Shown piece after piece: positions 53,403 to 62,273 of a stretch of DNA of 64,000 bases. The first letter of the stretch is position 1. The number at the start of each line of letters is the position of its first letter. A program made the position numbers and the translations under genes. The DNA is from Defluviibacillus sp043739385 (GTDB taxonomy: Bacteria; Pseudomonadota; Gammaproteobacteria; Burkholderiales; Burkholderiaceae_C): the NCBI GenBank assembly GCA_043739385.1, contig JAYUED010000059.1, forward strand, positions 54,640-118,639, given 5' to 3'. The notes under the pieces are model-generated. The model worked only from the letters and a program-made list of their open reading frames with translations, had not been told where the DNA came from and did not search any database.

Positions 53403-54068
53403 ATGCTTGACCGAGAGGGGTTCAGACCCAACGTCGGCATCGTCCTGCTCAACCAAAGAAATCAGGTATTTTGGGGTAAGCGAATTCGCACCCACAGTTG
53501 GCAGTTTCCGCAGGGTGGTATTGACCGGGGCGAGACCCCTGAACAAGCCATGTTCCGTGAGCTGCACGAAGAAGTCGGGCTACAGCCCGACCATGTTCGC
53601 ATTGTGGCCCGTACCCGTGATTGGTTGCGCTATGAGGTGCCAGACCGGTTTATCCGACGCGACGCGCGTGGCCATTACAAAGGCCAAAAACAAATCTGGT
53701 TTTTGCTCCAGTTGACGGGTCACGACTGGGATTTAAACCTGCGAGCTACTGACCACCCTGAGTTTGATGCTTGGCGCTGGAACGATTATTGGGTCCCACT
53801 GGATGTGGTGGTGGAGTTCAAACGCGGGGTGTATGAGTTGGCGTTGACCGAGCTAGCCCGCTATTTGCCACGTCACCACGAAAGCCGTAATAGGTACTTG
53901 CGGGTGGGTCTTCGCTCGAACGAACAAGAAGGCCAAAATGGCCACGAAATGATGCTGAGCGCGTCGTTTGAGTTACCACCTGGGGGCTCGTTTGAGCCTG
54001 ATCCACAGTTTGCAGACCGCTCGAATGGGTCGGCAGACACAGATCCGATGCTTGCCACCGGAATTTAA
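53403..54068 (+). CDS. rppH: RNA pyrophosphohydrolase
   Basis: A 221-residue Nudix hydrolase that removes pyrophosphate from the 5' end of mRNAs to start decay. The N-terminus MLDREGFRPNVGIVLLNQRN and the Nudix box GGIDRGETPEQAMFRELHEE followed by VGL are diagnostic. A C-terminal extension (about residues 160-221), rich in Asn, Gly and Pro, is longer than in E. coli RppH (176 residues). ATG 53403 has GAGG 7 nt upstream; the TTG at 53397 adds two residues. Divergent from proS. Confidence 0.94.
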   Translation: MLDREGFRPNVGIVLLNQRNQVFWGKRIRTHSWQFPQGGIDRGETPEQAMFRELHEEVGLQPDHVRIVARTRDWLRYEVPDRFIRRDARGHYKGQKQIWFLLQLTGHDWDLNLRATDHPEFDAWRWNDYWVPLDVVVEFKRGVYELALTELARYLPRHHESRNRYLRVGLRSNEQEGQNGHEMMLSASFELPPGGSFEPDPQFADRSNGSADTDPMLATGI

Positions 54069-54100
54069 CGATTTAGACTCGAACCACAGCACGCTGTGGC

Positions 54101-55252
54101 TCAGCGCAGTACTAAATTATCGCGATGCACCATTTCTGGCTCTGCGACATACCCCAACAAGCGCTCAAACTCAGTTGACGGCTTACGGCAAATTAGCCGG
54201 GCTTCGGCGCTTGCGTAGTTAGCGAGGCCGCGTGCAATCTCAACGCCTTGCGGGCTGCGGATAGCAATCACGTCACCACGTGAAAAATCACCTTCCACGC
54301 TGGTCATGCCGATAGGCAGTAGACTTTTACCATCCCCCAGCAGTTTGGCAACCGCCCCCGCGTCCACAACCACAGAACCACGCATTTGCAAGTGATCGGC
54401 AATCCACTGCTTACGGGCTTGTGTTTTACGGGTTTGCGCCACGAGCAAAGTGCCAATCGACTCGCCCTGCGCCAAGCGCAACAGGGCATCTGTTTCGCGG
54501 CCATAGGCGATGACGGTAGAGGCTCCTGAGCCTGCTGCACGTTTAGCCGCCAAGATTTTAGTAATCATGCCGCCTCGGCCAATGCTGGAACCGGCCCCAC
54601 CGGCCATTTCCTCTAAAGCTGGGTCACCCGCTTTGGCCTCAAACACAAAAGTGGCAGCGGGGTCTTTGCGCGGATCAGCAGTGAACAGGCCTTTTTGGTC
54701 CGTGAGAATAACCAGTGCATCCGCCTCGACCAAATTCGCCACCAGCGCACCCAGCGTGTCGTTGTCCCCGAACTTGATTTCGTCGTTAACGACAGTATCG
54801 TTCTCGTTAATGACCGGCACTACGCCTAGGCGCAGCAGCGTCAGCAAGGTAGAGCGTGCATTCAAGTATCGCTCGCGGTCGGCCAAATCAGCATGGGTCA
54901 GCAGGACTTGGGCGCTGCCCAGGCCTTGCTCGCGCAGTTTGGTTTCGTACATTTGCACTAAACCCATTTGCCCCACAGCAGCAGCAGCCTGGAGTTCGTT
55001 AATCTCGTGCGGGCGCGTCGTCCAACCCAGACGCTTCATGCCCTCAGCAATCGCACCGCTAGATACCATGATGACCTCACGTGGCGCGCCTGTGGCGTCG
55101 CTACCGCGCACCAGAGTGGCGAGTTGACGGCACCATTCGCCGATAGCACCCTCGTCCAACCCACGGCCTTCGTTGGTGACGAGGCTGGAGCCTACTTTGA
55201 CGACGATGCGCTTGGCATCCTTTAAGACGGTAGACAAGGGTTTTTCAGTCAT
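54101..55252 (-). CDS. proB: Glutamate 5-kinase
   Basis: A 383-residue kinase for the first step of proline biosynthesis. The amino-acid kinase domain begins KRIVVKVGSSLVTNEGRGLD and contains INENDTVVNDEIKFGDND and GTGGMITK-like IGRGGMITKILAA. A C-terminal PUA domain (RGDVIAIRSPQGVEIARGLA) is present, as in other long ProB proteins. It follows obgE by 80 bp on the same strand. Confidence 0.97.
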   Translation of the reverse strand: MTEKPLSTVLKDAKRIVVKVGSSLVTNEGRGLDEGAIGEWCRQLATLVRGSDATGAPREVIMVSSGAIAEGMKRLGWTTRPHEINELQAAAAVGQMGLVQMYETKLREQGLGSAQVLLTHADLADRERYLNARSTLLTLLRLGVVPVINENDTVVNDEIKFGDNDTLGALVANLVEADALVILTDQKGLFTADPRKDPAATFVFEAKAGDPALEEMAGGAGSSIGRGGMITKILAAKRAAGSGASTVIAYGRETDALLRLAQGESIGTLLVAQTRKTQARKQWIADHLQMRGSVVVDAGAVAKLLGDGKSLLPIGMTSVEGDFSRGDVIAIRSPQGVEIARGLANYASAEARLICRKPSTEFERLLGYVAEPEMVHRDNLVLR

Positions 55253-55287
55253 ATCAGGCTATAGCGCAATCTGCATAATCACATGCA

Positions 55288-55304
55288 GCTATCAAATAAA
55301 TAGC
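55288..55304. repeat. GCTAY-N7-RTAGC palindrome, copy between proB and obgE
   Basis: GCTAT-CAAATAA-ATAGC in the 80-bp gap upstream of proB. Confidence 0.5.
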
Positions 55305-55332
55305 AAACTCTAGGAATTACTCTTGGAGTCAT

Positions 55333-56403
55333 TTACTCGGGCGGGAGCTCCACAAAGCGCTGATCAATTTCAGGTGGGGCTTGCTCCAGCACTTGCTGGG
55401 CCTTCACATGCTTGTAGATGGCTTTGATCAAGAACTCACAGCCTTCGCGGGTCAGCGCAGAAATTTCAAACACGGGCGCTTTGAACTTGAAGCGTTTGAC
55501 AAAATCTGCCACTTTCGCTGTGCGCTCGTCGCTGGGCACCATGTCGAGCTTGTTAAGCACTACCCAGCGCGGTTTTTTATGCAGCGCTTCGTCGTACTTC
55601 TTCAGCTCTTTGACGATGGCTTTGGCCTGCACAACGGGGTCTACACCTTCGTCAAACGGCGCAATGTCAATCACATGCAGCAGCAAACGGGTGCGTTGCA
55701 AATGGCGCAAGAACAAATGGCCCAGACCTGCACCTTCAGACGCTCCCTCGATCAAACCGGGAATGTCCGCCACCACAAAACTCTGCTCAGGCGCAACACG
55801 CACCACACCCAAATTAGGGTGCAAGGTGGTGAAAGGGTAATCCGCAATTTTTGGACGGGCGTTAGAGATGGCAGCAATCAGCGTGGATTTACCGGCGTTG
55901 GGCATACCCAACAAACCGACATCGGCCAACACTTTGAGCTCCAACTTCAGTTTTTTGACTTCACCAGGCCAGCCCGGAGTTTTTTGACGCGGCGCACGGT
56001 TGATCGAGCTTTTGAAGCGCATATTGCCAAAGCCACCATCACCGCCTTTGGCGATGGTGATGACTTCACCAGGGACAAGCAACTCATAGAGCACGTCGCC
56101 AGTTTCAGCGTCAGTGATGATGGTGCCCACTGGCATTTTGAGCGTGATGTCGTCTGCAGCCACGCCGAACATGTCCGAGCCCATGCCGTGCTGACCGCGC
56201 TTGGCTTCGTGGCGGCGCGAAAAACGAAAATCAACTAGCGTGTTCAGGTTGGCATCAGCAACTGCAAAAACGTGGCCACCGCGCCCACCGTCGCCGCCAT
56301 TTGGGCCGCCGAATTCTTTGTACTTCTCATGCCGGAACGAGACGCAGCCGTTCCCGCCATCGCCACCTGCAATGTCGATATAGGCTTCATCAACGAATTT
56401 CAT
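55333..56403 (-). CDS. obgE: Obg family GTPase
   Basis: A 356-residue ribosome-associated GTPase. The N-terminal glycine-rich Obg fold starts MKFVDEAYIDIAGGDGGNG; the G domain has G1 GMPNAGKST, G3 VVADIPGLIEGASEGAGLGH and G4 VVLNKLDMV. It acts in 50S assembly and growth control. GAGCTCC precedes ATG 56403. It lies downstream of rplU-rpmA, the common order, with a hairpin between. Confidence 0.97.
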   Translation of the reverse strand: MKFVDEAYIDIAGGDGGNGCVSFRHEKYKEFGGPNGGDGGRGGHVFAVADANLNTLVDFRFSRRHEAKRGQHGMGSDMFGVAADDITLKMPVGTIITDAETGDVLYELLVPGEVITIAKGGDGGFGNMRFKSSINRAPRQKTPGWPGEVKKLKLELKVLADVGLLGMPNAGKSTLIAAISNARPKIADYPFTTLHPNLGVVRVAPEQSFVVADIPGLIEGASEGAGLGHLFLRHLQRTRLLLHVIDIAPFDEGVDPVVQAKAIVKELKKYDEALHKKPRWVVLNKLDMVPSDERTAKVADFVKRFKFKAPVFEISALTREGCEFLIKAIYKHVKAQQVLEQAPPEIDQRFVELPPE

Positions 56404-56469
56404 AGGAGCTCACTCTCAGGGTTGTTGTTGGAAACAACACAGGGCCGCCTTAGCGTGCCCAAAAATAAC

Positions 56470-56493
56470 AAAGCCCCGACTGGGCGGGGCTTT
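56470..56493 (-). terminator. Terminator or attenuator between rpmA and obgE
   Basis: AAAGCCCCG (56470-56478) and CGGGGCTTT (56485-56493) make a perfect 9-bp stem with a 6-nt loop; the minus strand continues GTTATTTTT. It lies about 25 bp after the rpmA stop. It probably limits read-through from the ribosomal-protein genes into obgE. Confidence 0.82.
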
Positions 56494-56516
56494 GAGCAGG
56501 GATCAAAGTGAAAGGC

Positions 56517-56774
56517 TTAAGCCGGAATCACGTTAACCATATGCTTGTTCATGCTGCCTTTGATGGAAAAGTTCACATGACCTGGTGTCAGTGCGTACAA
56601 GGTGTGATCCTTGCCGATACCGACATTGGTGCCAGGGTGGAAACGGGTTCCACGCTGACGCACGATGATCGCGCCTGCGCCGATCAATTGACCGCCAAAC
56701 ATTTTCACGCCGAGCATTTTGGGCTTGGAATCGCGCCCATTTCGCGTTGAGCCGCCGCCTTTTTTCTGTGCCAT
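56517..56774 (-). CDS. rpmA: Ribosomal protein L27
   Basis: An 85-residue 50S ribosomal protein. MAQKKGGGSTRNGRDSKPKM is the conserved N-terminal tail that reaches the peptidyl-transferase centre; GGQLIGAGAIIVRQRGTRFH and GIGKDHTLYAL follow. It lies 46 bp after rplU. Confidence 0.98.
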   Translation of the reverse strand: MAQKKGGGSTRNGRDSKPKMLGVKMFGGQLIGAGAIIVRQRGTRFHPGTNVGIGKDHTLYALTPGHVNFSIKGSMNKHMVNVIPA

Positions 56775-56820
56775 TTTGGATAACTCCTGTTAATTGGTGC
56801 TTGTGTGTTGAAAGACGGGA

Positions 56821-57132
56821 TCAACCGACGATCGCACCAATTTGCAGTTCGGTGAACTGCTGACGATGACCTTGATGCTTCTGGTAATGCTTACGACGGC
56901 GCATTTTGAAAATGCGCACTTTGTCGTGCTTACCGTGCGAAAGCACCGTAACCGTAACTGTTGCACCGGACACCAAGGGCGTGCCAACTCTAATTTCAGC
57001 GCCGTTACCGACTGCCAAAACTTGGTCAAACACGATCTCTTGGCCTACGTCCGCAGCAATCTGTTCTACTTTAATTTTTTCACCAGCAGCAACACGATAT
57101 TGTTTGCCACCGGTTTTTATGACCGCGTACAT
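56821..57132 (-). CDS. rplU: Ribosomal protein L21
   Basis: A 103-residue 50S ribosomal protein with the typical N-terminus MYAVIKTGGKQYRVAAGEKI and C-terminal KMRRRKHYQKHQGHRQQFTE followed by LQIGAIVG. AAAGG precedes the ATG. It is the first gene of the rplU-rpmA pair, divergent from ispB. Confidence 0.98.
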   Translation of the reverse strand: MYAVIKTGGKQYRVAAGEKIKVEQIAADVGQEIVFDQVLAVGNGAEIRVGTPLVSGATVTVTVLSHGKHDKVRIFKMRRRKHYQKHQGHRQQFTELQIGAIVG

Positions 57133-57321
57133 GTATAACCTTTTAGACCCCGGGCTCTGCTGTTGCGGCTAGCGGGTTGGCAAGCCATAACGGATAAACC
57201 CGTAAAGTGAATTTTCTGTAGCCAATTCCACAGAACCCATGAGTTTAACATGGTTCATGTTTTCGCCTAGCACTGTTTGATGCTAAATCGTGAAACCCTC
57301 TGGAGCCGGTGCTAAATTTTC

Positions 57322-57327
57322 TATAAT
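57322..57327 (+). promoter_or_regulatory. -10 element of the ispB promoter
   Basis: TATAAT at 57322-57327 with a weak -35. If transcription starts about 7 bp downstream, the leader before the TTG start at 57343 would be only about 9 nt. The rest of the 210-bp rplU-ispB gap shows nothing else clear. Confidence 0.55.
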
Positions 57328-57342
57328 CCGAGCAAATTAAGA

Positions 57343-58335
57343 TTGTCTAACTTGCCTGCCACCCACTCCGACCTTAACGCCGCGCTTTCATTGATCGCCC
57401 ACGACCTTGCCGAGGTGGACAAGGTTATAGGCCAGCGCCTCGCCTCTGGTGTGCCTCTGGTTGGGGAGGTGGCACGCTACATCATCTCAGCCGGCGGCAA
57501 GCGCGTTCGCCCTTCTCTGCTGTTGCTGTGTGCCGGTGCTTTGGGCTACCAAGGGACACAACATTACAACCTAGCAGCAGTGGTGGAGTTCATCCACACC
57601 GCCACTCTGCTGCACGACGATGTGGTGGACGACTCTGCTCTGCGCCGTGGTCGTCCCACGGCGAACGAGATTTTCGGCAACCCGGCCAGCGTGCTTGTGG
57701 GGGACTTCCTTTATTCCCGCGCTTTCCAGATGATGGTGGAGGTGCAAGACATGCGTGTGATGCAGATCCTGTCTGAAGGCACCAATGTGATTGCCGAGGG
57801 CGAGGTGATGCAGCTGATGAACATCCACGACGCATCCCTCGATGAGGCAGGCTACCTGCGCGTTATTCGATCCAAAACGGCCAAATTGTTCGAGGCTAGC
57901 ACCCAACTGGCTGCTGTTCTGACTGGCCAAAGCCCTGCTATCGAGCGCGCCTGTGCCGATTATGGCCAAGCACTGGGTACCGCATTCCAGGTGATTGACG
58001 ACGCACTGGACTACGACGGCGACACCACCGAGATGGGTAAAAATCTGGGTGATGATTTGCGGGAAGGCAAAACCACACTCCCGTTGATCGTTGCCATGCA
58101 ACGCGGCACCCCCGCTCAAGCCCAAGCCATCCGCGAGGCTATTGAAACCGGCACAGTAACCCAACTTGACGAAATCATTGCGATTGTCAAAAGCACTGGC
58201 GCACTGCAAGCTACCCGGGATGCGGCTGCCGTAGAGGCCCAGCGGGCGATTGACGCCATTCGTCTATTGCCTGACAACGCCCACACACAAGCACTGGTCC
58301 AGCTGGCGTCTTCATTGCTTCAGCGCCGGTCGTAA
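57343..58335 (+). CDS. ispB: Octaprenyl diphosphate synthase
   Basis: A 330-residue trans-polyprenyl synthase making the side chain of ubiquinone-8. The two Asp-rich motifs are LLHDDVVDDSALRRG (DDxxD) and FQVIDDALDYDGD; GGKRVRPSLLLLCAGALGY is the usual N-terminal region. The start codon appears to be TTG 57343, with no obvious Shine-Dalgarno sequence and no ATG near the right place. It is divergent from rplU. Together with coq7 and the ubi block it supplies ubiquinone synthesis. Confidence 0.93.
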   Translation: MSNLPATHSDLNAALSLIAHDLAEVDKVIGQRLASGVPLVGEVARYIISAGGKRVRPSLLLLCAGALGYQGTQHYNLAAVVEFIHTATLLHDDVVDDSALRRGRPTANEIFGNPASVLVGDFLYSRAFQMMVEVQDMRVMQILSEGTNVIAEGEVMQLMNIHDASLDEAGYLRVIRSKTAKLFEASTQLAAVLTGQSPAIERACADYGQALGTAFQVIDDALDYDGDTTEMGKNLGDDLREGKTTLPLIVAMQRGTPAQAQAIREAIETGTVTQLDEIIAIVKSTGALQATRDAAAVEAQRAIDAIRLLPDNAHTQALVQLASSLLQRRS

Positions 58336-58392
58336 TCGGTCTTTAGCAGCGCGCGGTCAGGGTCGCCCTCGCGGGATGGGACAATACGGCCT

Positions 58393-60522
58393 ATGTACGC
58401 AATGTTTGAAGAAAGCGGCAAGTTTCTTGCCGGTCGGGTCTTGTCAGAGACCGATTCCTCCGCACAGGTTGAGCTTGACAGTGGCAAAAGAGTCAAAGTC
58501 AAAGCCATCAACCTGATGTTGAAATTTGAAAAACCTGCTCCGGCTGAGTTTTTGGCCACAGCGCAAGCTACCAGCGCGGGCATAGAGCTAGAACTCGCTT
58601 GGGAATTTGCGCCCGAAGACGAGTTCGGCTTCGCTGATTTAGCCCGTGACTATTTCAGCGAAAAGGCGACCTTGACTGAGCAAGCGGCTGCGTTGTTGCG
58701 ACTCTACGACGCACCCCATTACTTTCGACGTGCCGGAAAAGGTCGATTTCGTAAAGCCTCAGCTGAAATTTTGCAGCAAGCCTTAGCCGCGATTGAAAAG
58801 AAAAAACAAATCGCTCAGCAAATTACCGATTGGGCGACCACACTGGGTGCCGGCGAATGCCCCGAACCCATCCGTGAGCAGCTCTACAAAATTTTGTTCA
58901 GGCCTGACAAGAACGCGCCCGAATACAAAGCCGTAGTCGATGCGTCTCGCGCCACACAAACCGCACCGCTGGATTTACTGCAACGCGCTGGCGCTATCGC
59001 TTCACCCTACCAGTTCCATTGGCAGCGGTTTTTGTTCGACAATTTCCCCAAAGGCACCGGCTTCCCAGCCTTGGAAGCACCGCCAATCAAGGATGATTTG
59101 CCACTGGCCAGCGTGCAGGCTTATTCGATTGACGACTCGCAAACAACCGAAATTGATGACGCACTCTCGGTACAAGGTTTGGGCACTGGCACTGTGGTGC
59201 TGGGCATCCACATCGCGGCACCAGCATTAGCCTTTGAACCTGGCAGTGCCATTGACCAGTTAGGCCGCACACGGCTCTCCACGGTCTATATGCCGGGTTA
59301 CAAAGTCACCATGCTGCCCGATTCCGTGGTGCAGAATTACACGCTGGCCGAGGGCCGCGATTGCCCCGCTGTGTCGCTTTATGTGACGATGGACGAGGCC
59401 ACGCTCACCATCCAGTCCACAGAAACCAAGCTGGAGCGCGTGTCCATTGCGGCCAACCTCCGGCATGACCAACTCGACGCTATCGTTACCGAGGTGTGGT
59501 TGGAAGACACCAGCTACGTTCACGACGATATTGAGCATCAAAACACAGCCTTACGCTTACCAATTGGTCGTGAGACACTGTCATTTTTGTGGCGATTAGC
59601 GCGAAATTTGAAGGCTGGGCGTGAAGTGGTACGTGGCAAACCGGAGAACTTCAATCGCCCCGATTACAACTTTCGCTTGCTGCGCGAAGACCCCAGCCTA
59701 GACGGTACCGAGCCGATAGGTAACGAAACCGTGCAAATCACCGTGCGCCGCAGGGGTGCACCACTGGACTTGATCGTCGCTGAGGCCATGATCCTAGCTA
59801 ACAGCACCTGGGGCAACTGGCTGGCCGAGCACGGTGTACCTGGCATTTACCGCAGCCAAGCGTCCATGGCTCCCGGCGTGAAAGTGCGTATGGGCACCAA
59901 GGCCTTGCCGCATGCCGGTATTGGTGTGAAAAGCTACGCATGGTGTACCTCCCCATTGCGCCGTTACACCGATTTGGTCAACCAGTGGCAAATCATCGCC
60001 TGCGCCAAACACGGCAAGACGGCGGCACTGGCCGCGCCGTTCAAGCCGAAAGATGTGGCGCTATTCGCCATCATCTCGGGCTTTGATGCCGCCTACAGTG
60101 CCTACAACAGCTACCAAAATGGCATGGAGCGCTTCTGGACGCTTAAGTACGTGCAACAACAAGGCATTACCGAGCTGACCGGCACATTGTTTAAAGAGGG
60201 CTTGGTACGCGCTGATGACATCCCACTGGTGTTGCCCGTGATGGGTGCAGGCGACGCACCGCGCAACGCCCACCTGCGCGTCAAACTCGGTGAGGTGGAC
60301 GAAATCACACTTGACATCGGTGGCACCGTGATCGAGCGACTGGACATCGAGGACCACACTGGCGACTCCGACGCAGACTCAGCAGCAGAAGAATCGTCTG
60401 AAGATGACGATGATGGCGACAACGGTATGCCATTAACCATTGCCGTGGATATGGGAGATGGTGACAGCACCGAAGACAATACCGTACTTACTGACGGCGC
60501 ACCGGAGTCCGTGACACCGTGA
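58393..60522 (+). CDS. RNase II/RNase R-family exoribonuclease
   Basis: A 709-residue 3'-to-5' exoribonuclease with an RNB catalytic domain. The magnesium-binding motif is in SIDDSQTTEIDDALSV (about residues 240-255); YMPGYKVTMLPDSVVQNYTL and SYAWCTSPLRRYTDLVNQWQ are typical of the family. A Ser/Glu/Asp-rich acidic tail (for example EESSEDDDDGDNG) ends the protein. It has no clear C-terminal basic tail like RNase R; whether it is RNase II or R-like is open. It follows ispB by 57 bp. Confidence 0.9.
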   Translation: MYAMFEESGKFLAGRVLSETDSSAQVELDSGKRVKVKAINLMLKFEKPAPAEFLATAQATSAGIELELAWEFAPEDEFGFADLARDYFSEKATLTEQAAALLRLYDAPHYFRRAGKGRFRKASAEILQQALAAIEKKKQIAQQITDWATTLGAGECPEPIREQLYKILFRPDKNAPEYKAVVDASRATQTAPLDLLQRAGAIASPYQFHWQRFLFDNFPKGTGFPALEAPPIKDDLPLASVQAYSIDDSQTTEIDDALSVQGLGTGTVVLGIHIAAPALAFEPGSAIDQLGRTRLSTVYMPGYKVTMLPDSVVQNYTLAEGRDCPAVSLYVTMDEATLTIQSTETKLERVSIAANLRHDQLDAIVTEVWLEDTSYVHDDIEHQNTALRLPIGRETLSFLWRLARNLKAGREVVRGKPENFNRPDYNFRLLREDPSLDGTEPIGNETVQITVRRRGAPLDLIVAEAMILANSTWGNWLAEHGVPGIYRSQASMAPGVKVRMGTKALPHAGIGVKSYAWCTSPLRRYTDLVNQWQIIACAKHGKTAALAAPFKPKDVALFAIISGFDAAYSAYNSYQNGMERFWTLKYVQQQGITELTGTLFKEGLVRADDIPLVLPVMGAGDAPRNAHLRVKLGEVDEITLDIGGTVIERLDIEDHTGDSDADSAAEESSEDDDDGDNGMPLTIAVDMGDGDSTEDNTVLTDGAPESVTP

Positions 60523-61385
60523 ACTGGCGGAAGCTTCGTACTTTGAGCACCTTGCAGTGGGCTTTGGGTGCTTCAGTTGCCGCACATGCCGTGCTTCTGA
60601 CGGTACGGTTTGTCGACCCAGAGAGCTTCAATCGGGTGTTTGAGGACACACCATTAGAGGTTATTTTAGTTAATGCCAAAGGTAATGAGCGCCCTGAAAA
60701 GGCTCAGGCTATTGCCCAGGCCAATCTAGCGGGTGGTGGCGAACTCGACATGGGGCGTGCGACCTCACCGCTCCCTCCCTCTGCGTTGATTGCTGAGGGC
60801 GATTCGGCTGAAGATACACAGCGCCAAGTCGAAGCCCTGCAAGAGCAGCAAACTCTGCTACTGGCCAAAATCCGCAACCAGTTGGCCGCATTGCCACCAA
60901 AAGAGACCAAGCCGGCCCAAACTGCACAACAAATCGCACGGGACGAACGCCGCCGCCAGCTGACCAAGCTGCTGGCCGAGATAGAGCGTCGTATTAATGA
61001 AGAAAATGCCCGCCCCAAGAAGCGCTACATCAGCCCGGCTACGCAAGAAAAAGCCTATGCGGTGTATTACGACAATATGCGTCGCAAAATTGAAGACCGA
61101 GGTACTGAGAACTTTCCTCAAATTGCCGGGAATAAGCTTTATGGCAATCTAACGATGACCCTAACCGTTAACCATGACGGACGGGTATTGGACGCCCAGA
61201 TTGTGCAATCGTCTGGCAATACGGCACTCGATCGCCGCGCCCAAGCCATTGCCAAAGGGGCTGGGCCATTTAGTGCTTTCAACACTGAAATGCGGCAACA
61301 GGCTGATCAACTGGTACTGGTGGCACAATTTCGCTTCACACGTGACGAAACGCTGGAAACCAAAGTCAGCCAGCGTCAACCTTAG
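60519..61385 (+). CDS. TonB-like energy transducer protein
   Basis: A 288-residue protein with one N-terminal transmembrane segment (LQWALGASVAAHAVLLTVRF), a Pro/Glu/Ala-rich and partly coiled-coil periplasmic region, and a C-terminal TonB domain (YGNLTMTLTVNHDGRVLDAQ, about residues 208-280). GTG 60519 overlaps the exoribonuclease stop as GTGA. No exbB or exbD lies nearby, so a role with TonB-dependent receptors is not established. Confidence 0.88.
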   Translation: MNWRKLRTLSTLQWALGASVAAHAVLLTVRFVDPESFNRVFEDTPLEVILVNAKGNERPEKAQAIAQANLAGGGELDMGRATSPLPPSALIAEGDSAEDTQRQVEALQEQQTLLLAKIRNQLAALPPKETKPAQTAQQIARDERRRQLTKLLAEIERRINEENARPKKRYISPATQEKAYAVYYDNMRRKIEDRGTENFPQIAGNKLYGNLTMTLTVNHDGRVLDAQIVQSSGNTALDRRAQAIAKGAGPFSAFNTEMRQQADQLVLVAQFRFTRDETLETKVSQRQP

Positions 61386-61393
61386 AAACCGCC

Positions 61394-62254
61394 ATGAATA
61401 CATCCACGCTGGAAACTTCATTCGACCATTACTGCGTCTTTGGCAACCCAATTGCCCACAGCCGCTCCCCTTGGATTCACACTCGCTTTGCCGAGCTTAC
61501 CGGCGAAGCTGTAGGCTACAGAAAGCGTCTTGCCCCGCTCGACGGCTTTGCCCAAGCTCTGAGTGACTTCCGCACAGAAGGCGGGCGTGGCTGCAACGTC
61601 ACTGTTCCATTCAAACTGCAAGCTGTGGCGCTGGCGGACCAGATCAGCACGCGAGCCACTCTGGCCGGTGCTTGCAATGTGCTGCATTTTGTGGATGGCC
61701 AGATCCACGCTGACAACAGCGATGGCATAGGCTTAGTTCGTGACATCACCCTCAACGCTGGATTTGACTTGAGGGGCCGCGATATTTTGCTTATTGGTGC
61801 TGGGGGTGCTGCGGCTGGCGTCCTAGGGCCGTTGCTGGAATGCCATCCTCGCCGTGTCGTCGTTGCCAACCGTACGCTGAGTAAGGCACAGGCACTAGTA
61901 GGTAACCATGCCACCTTGGCCCTACATCAAAAAGTAGAACTGCATGCGCATACGCTACAAGCATCGGGTACTAATTTTGATCTTGTGATTAACGGTACAG
62001 CCAGCAGTCTTAGTGGTGGTGGAATTCCCGTACCATCCTCTTGCCTACGACCGGGCAGCCTTGCGTATGACCTGATGTACGGCCCCGCAAGCCAGGGCTT
62101 CTTGATCTGGGCTGCTGAGCATGGCGCACAGGGTCGCGACGGATTGGGTATGCTGGTTGAGCAGGCCGGTGAAGCATTTGAAATTTGGCGCGGCATTCGA
62201 CCGCCAACTGCAAAAGTACTGGTTGAACTACAAGTACTGCTAGCAGCTGCTTAA
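61394..62254 (+). CDS. aroE: Shikimate dehydrogenase
   Basis: A 286-residue NADPH-dependent enzyme of the shikimate pathway. FGNPIAHSRSPWIHTRFAEL opens the substrate domain, the catalytic Lys lies in GCNVTVPFKLQAV, the substrate Asp in HADNSDGIGLVRDI, and the NADP loop is LLIGAGGAAAGVLGP followed by VVANRTLSKA. It starts 8 bp after the TonB-like gene and ends 19 bp before mtgA, so exoribonuclease, tonB-like, aroE and mtgA form a tight run. Confidence 0.96.
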   Translation: MNTSTLETSFDHYCVFGNPIAHSRSPWIHTRFAELTGEAVGYRKRLAPLDGFAQALSDFRTEGGRGCNVTVPFKLQAVALADQISTRATLAGACNVLHFVDGQIHADNSDGIGLVRDITLNAGFDLRGRDILLIGAGGAAAGVLGPLLECHPRRVVVANRTLSKAQALVGNHATLALHQKVELHAHTLQASGTNFDLVINGTASSLSGGGIPVPSSCLRPGSLAYDLMYGPASQGFLIWAAEHGAQGRDGLGMLVEQAGEAFEIWRGIRPPTAKVLVELQVLLAAA

Positions 62255-62273
62255 ACATCAACACAAGTTAGCG

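Noticed and set aside
55381..56238. A 285-codon open frame antisense to obgE
   Set aside because: Shadow of obgE; the protein sequence shows no recognised motif.
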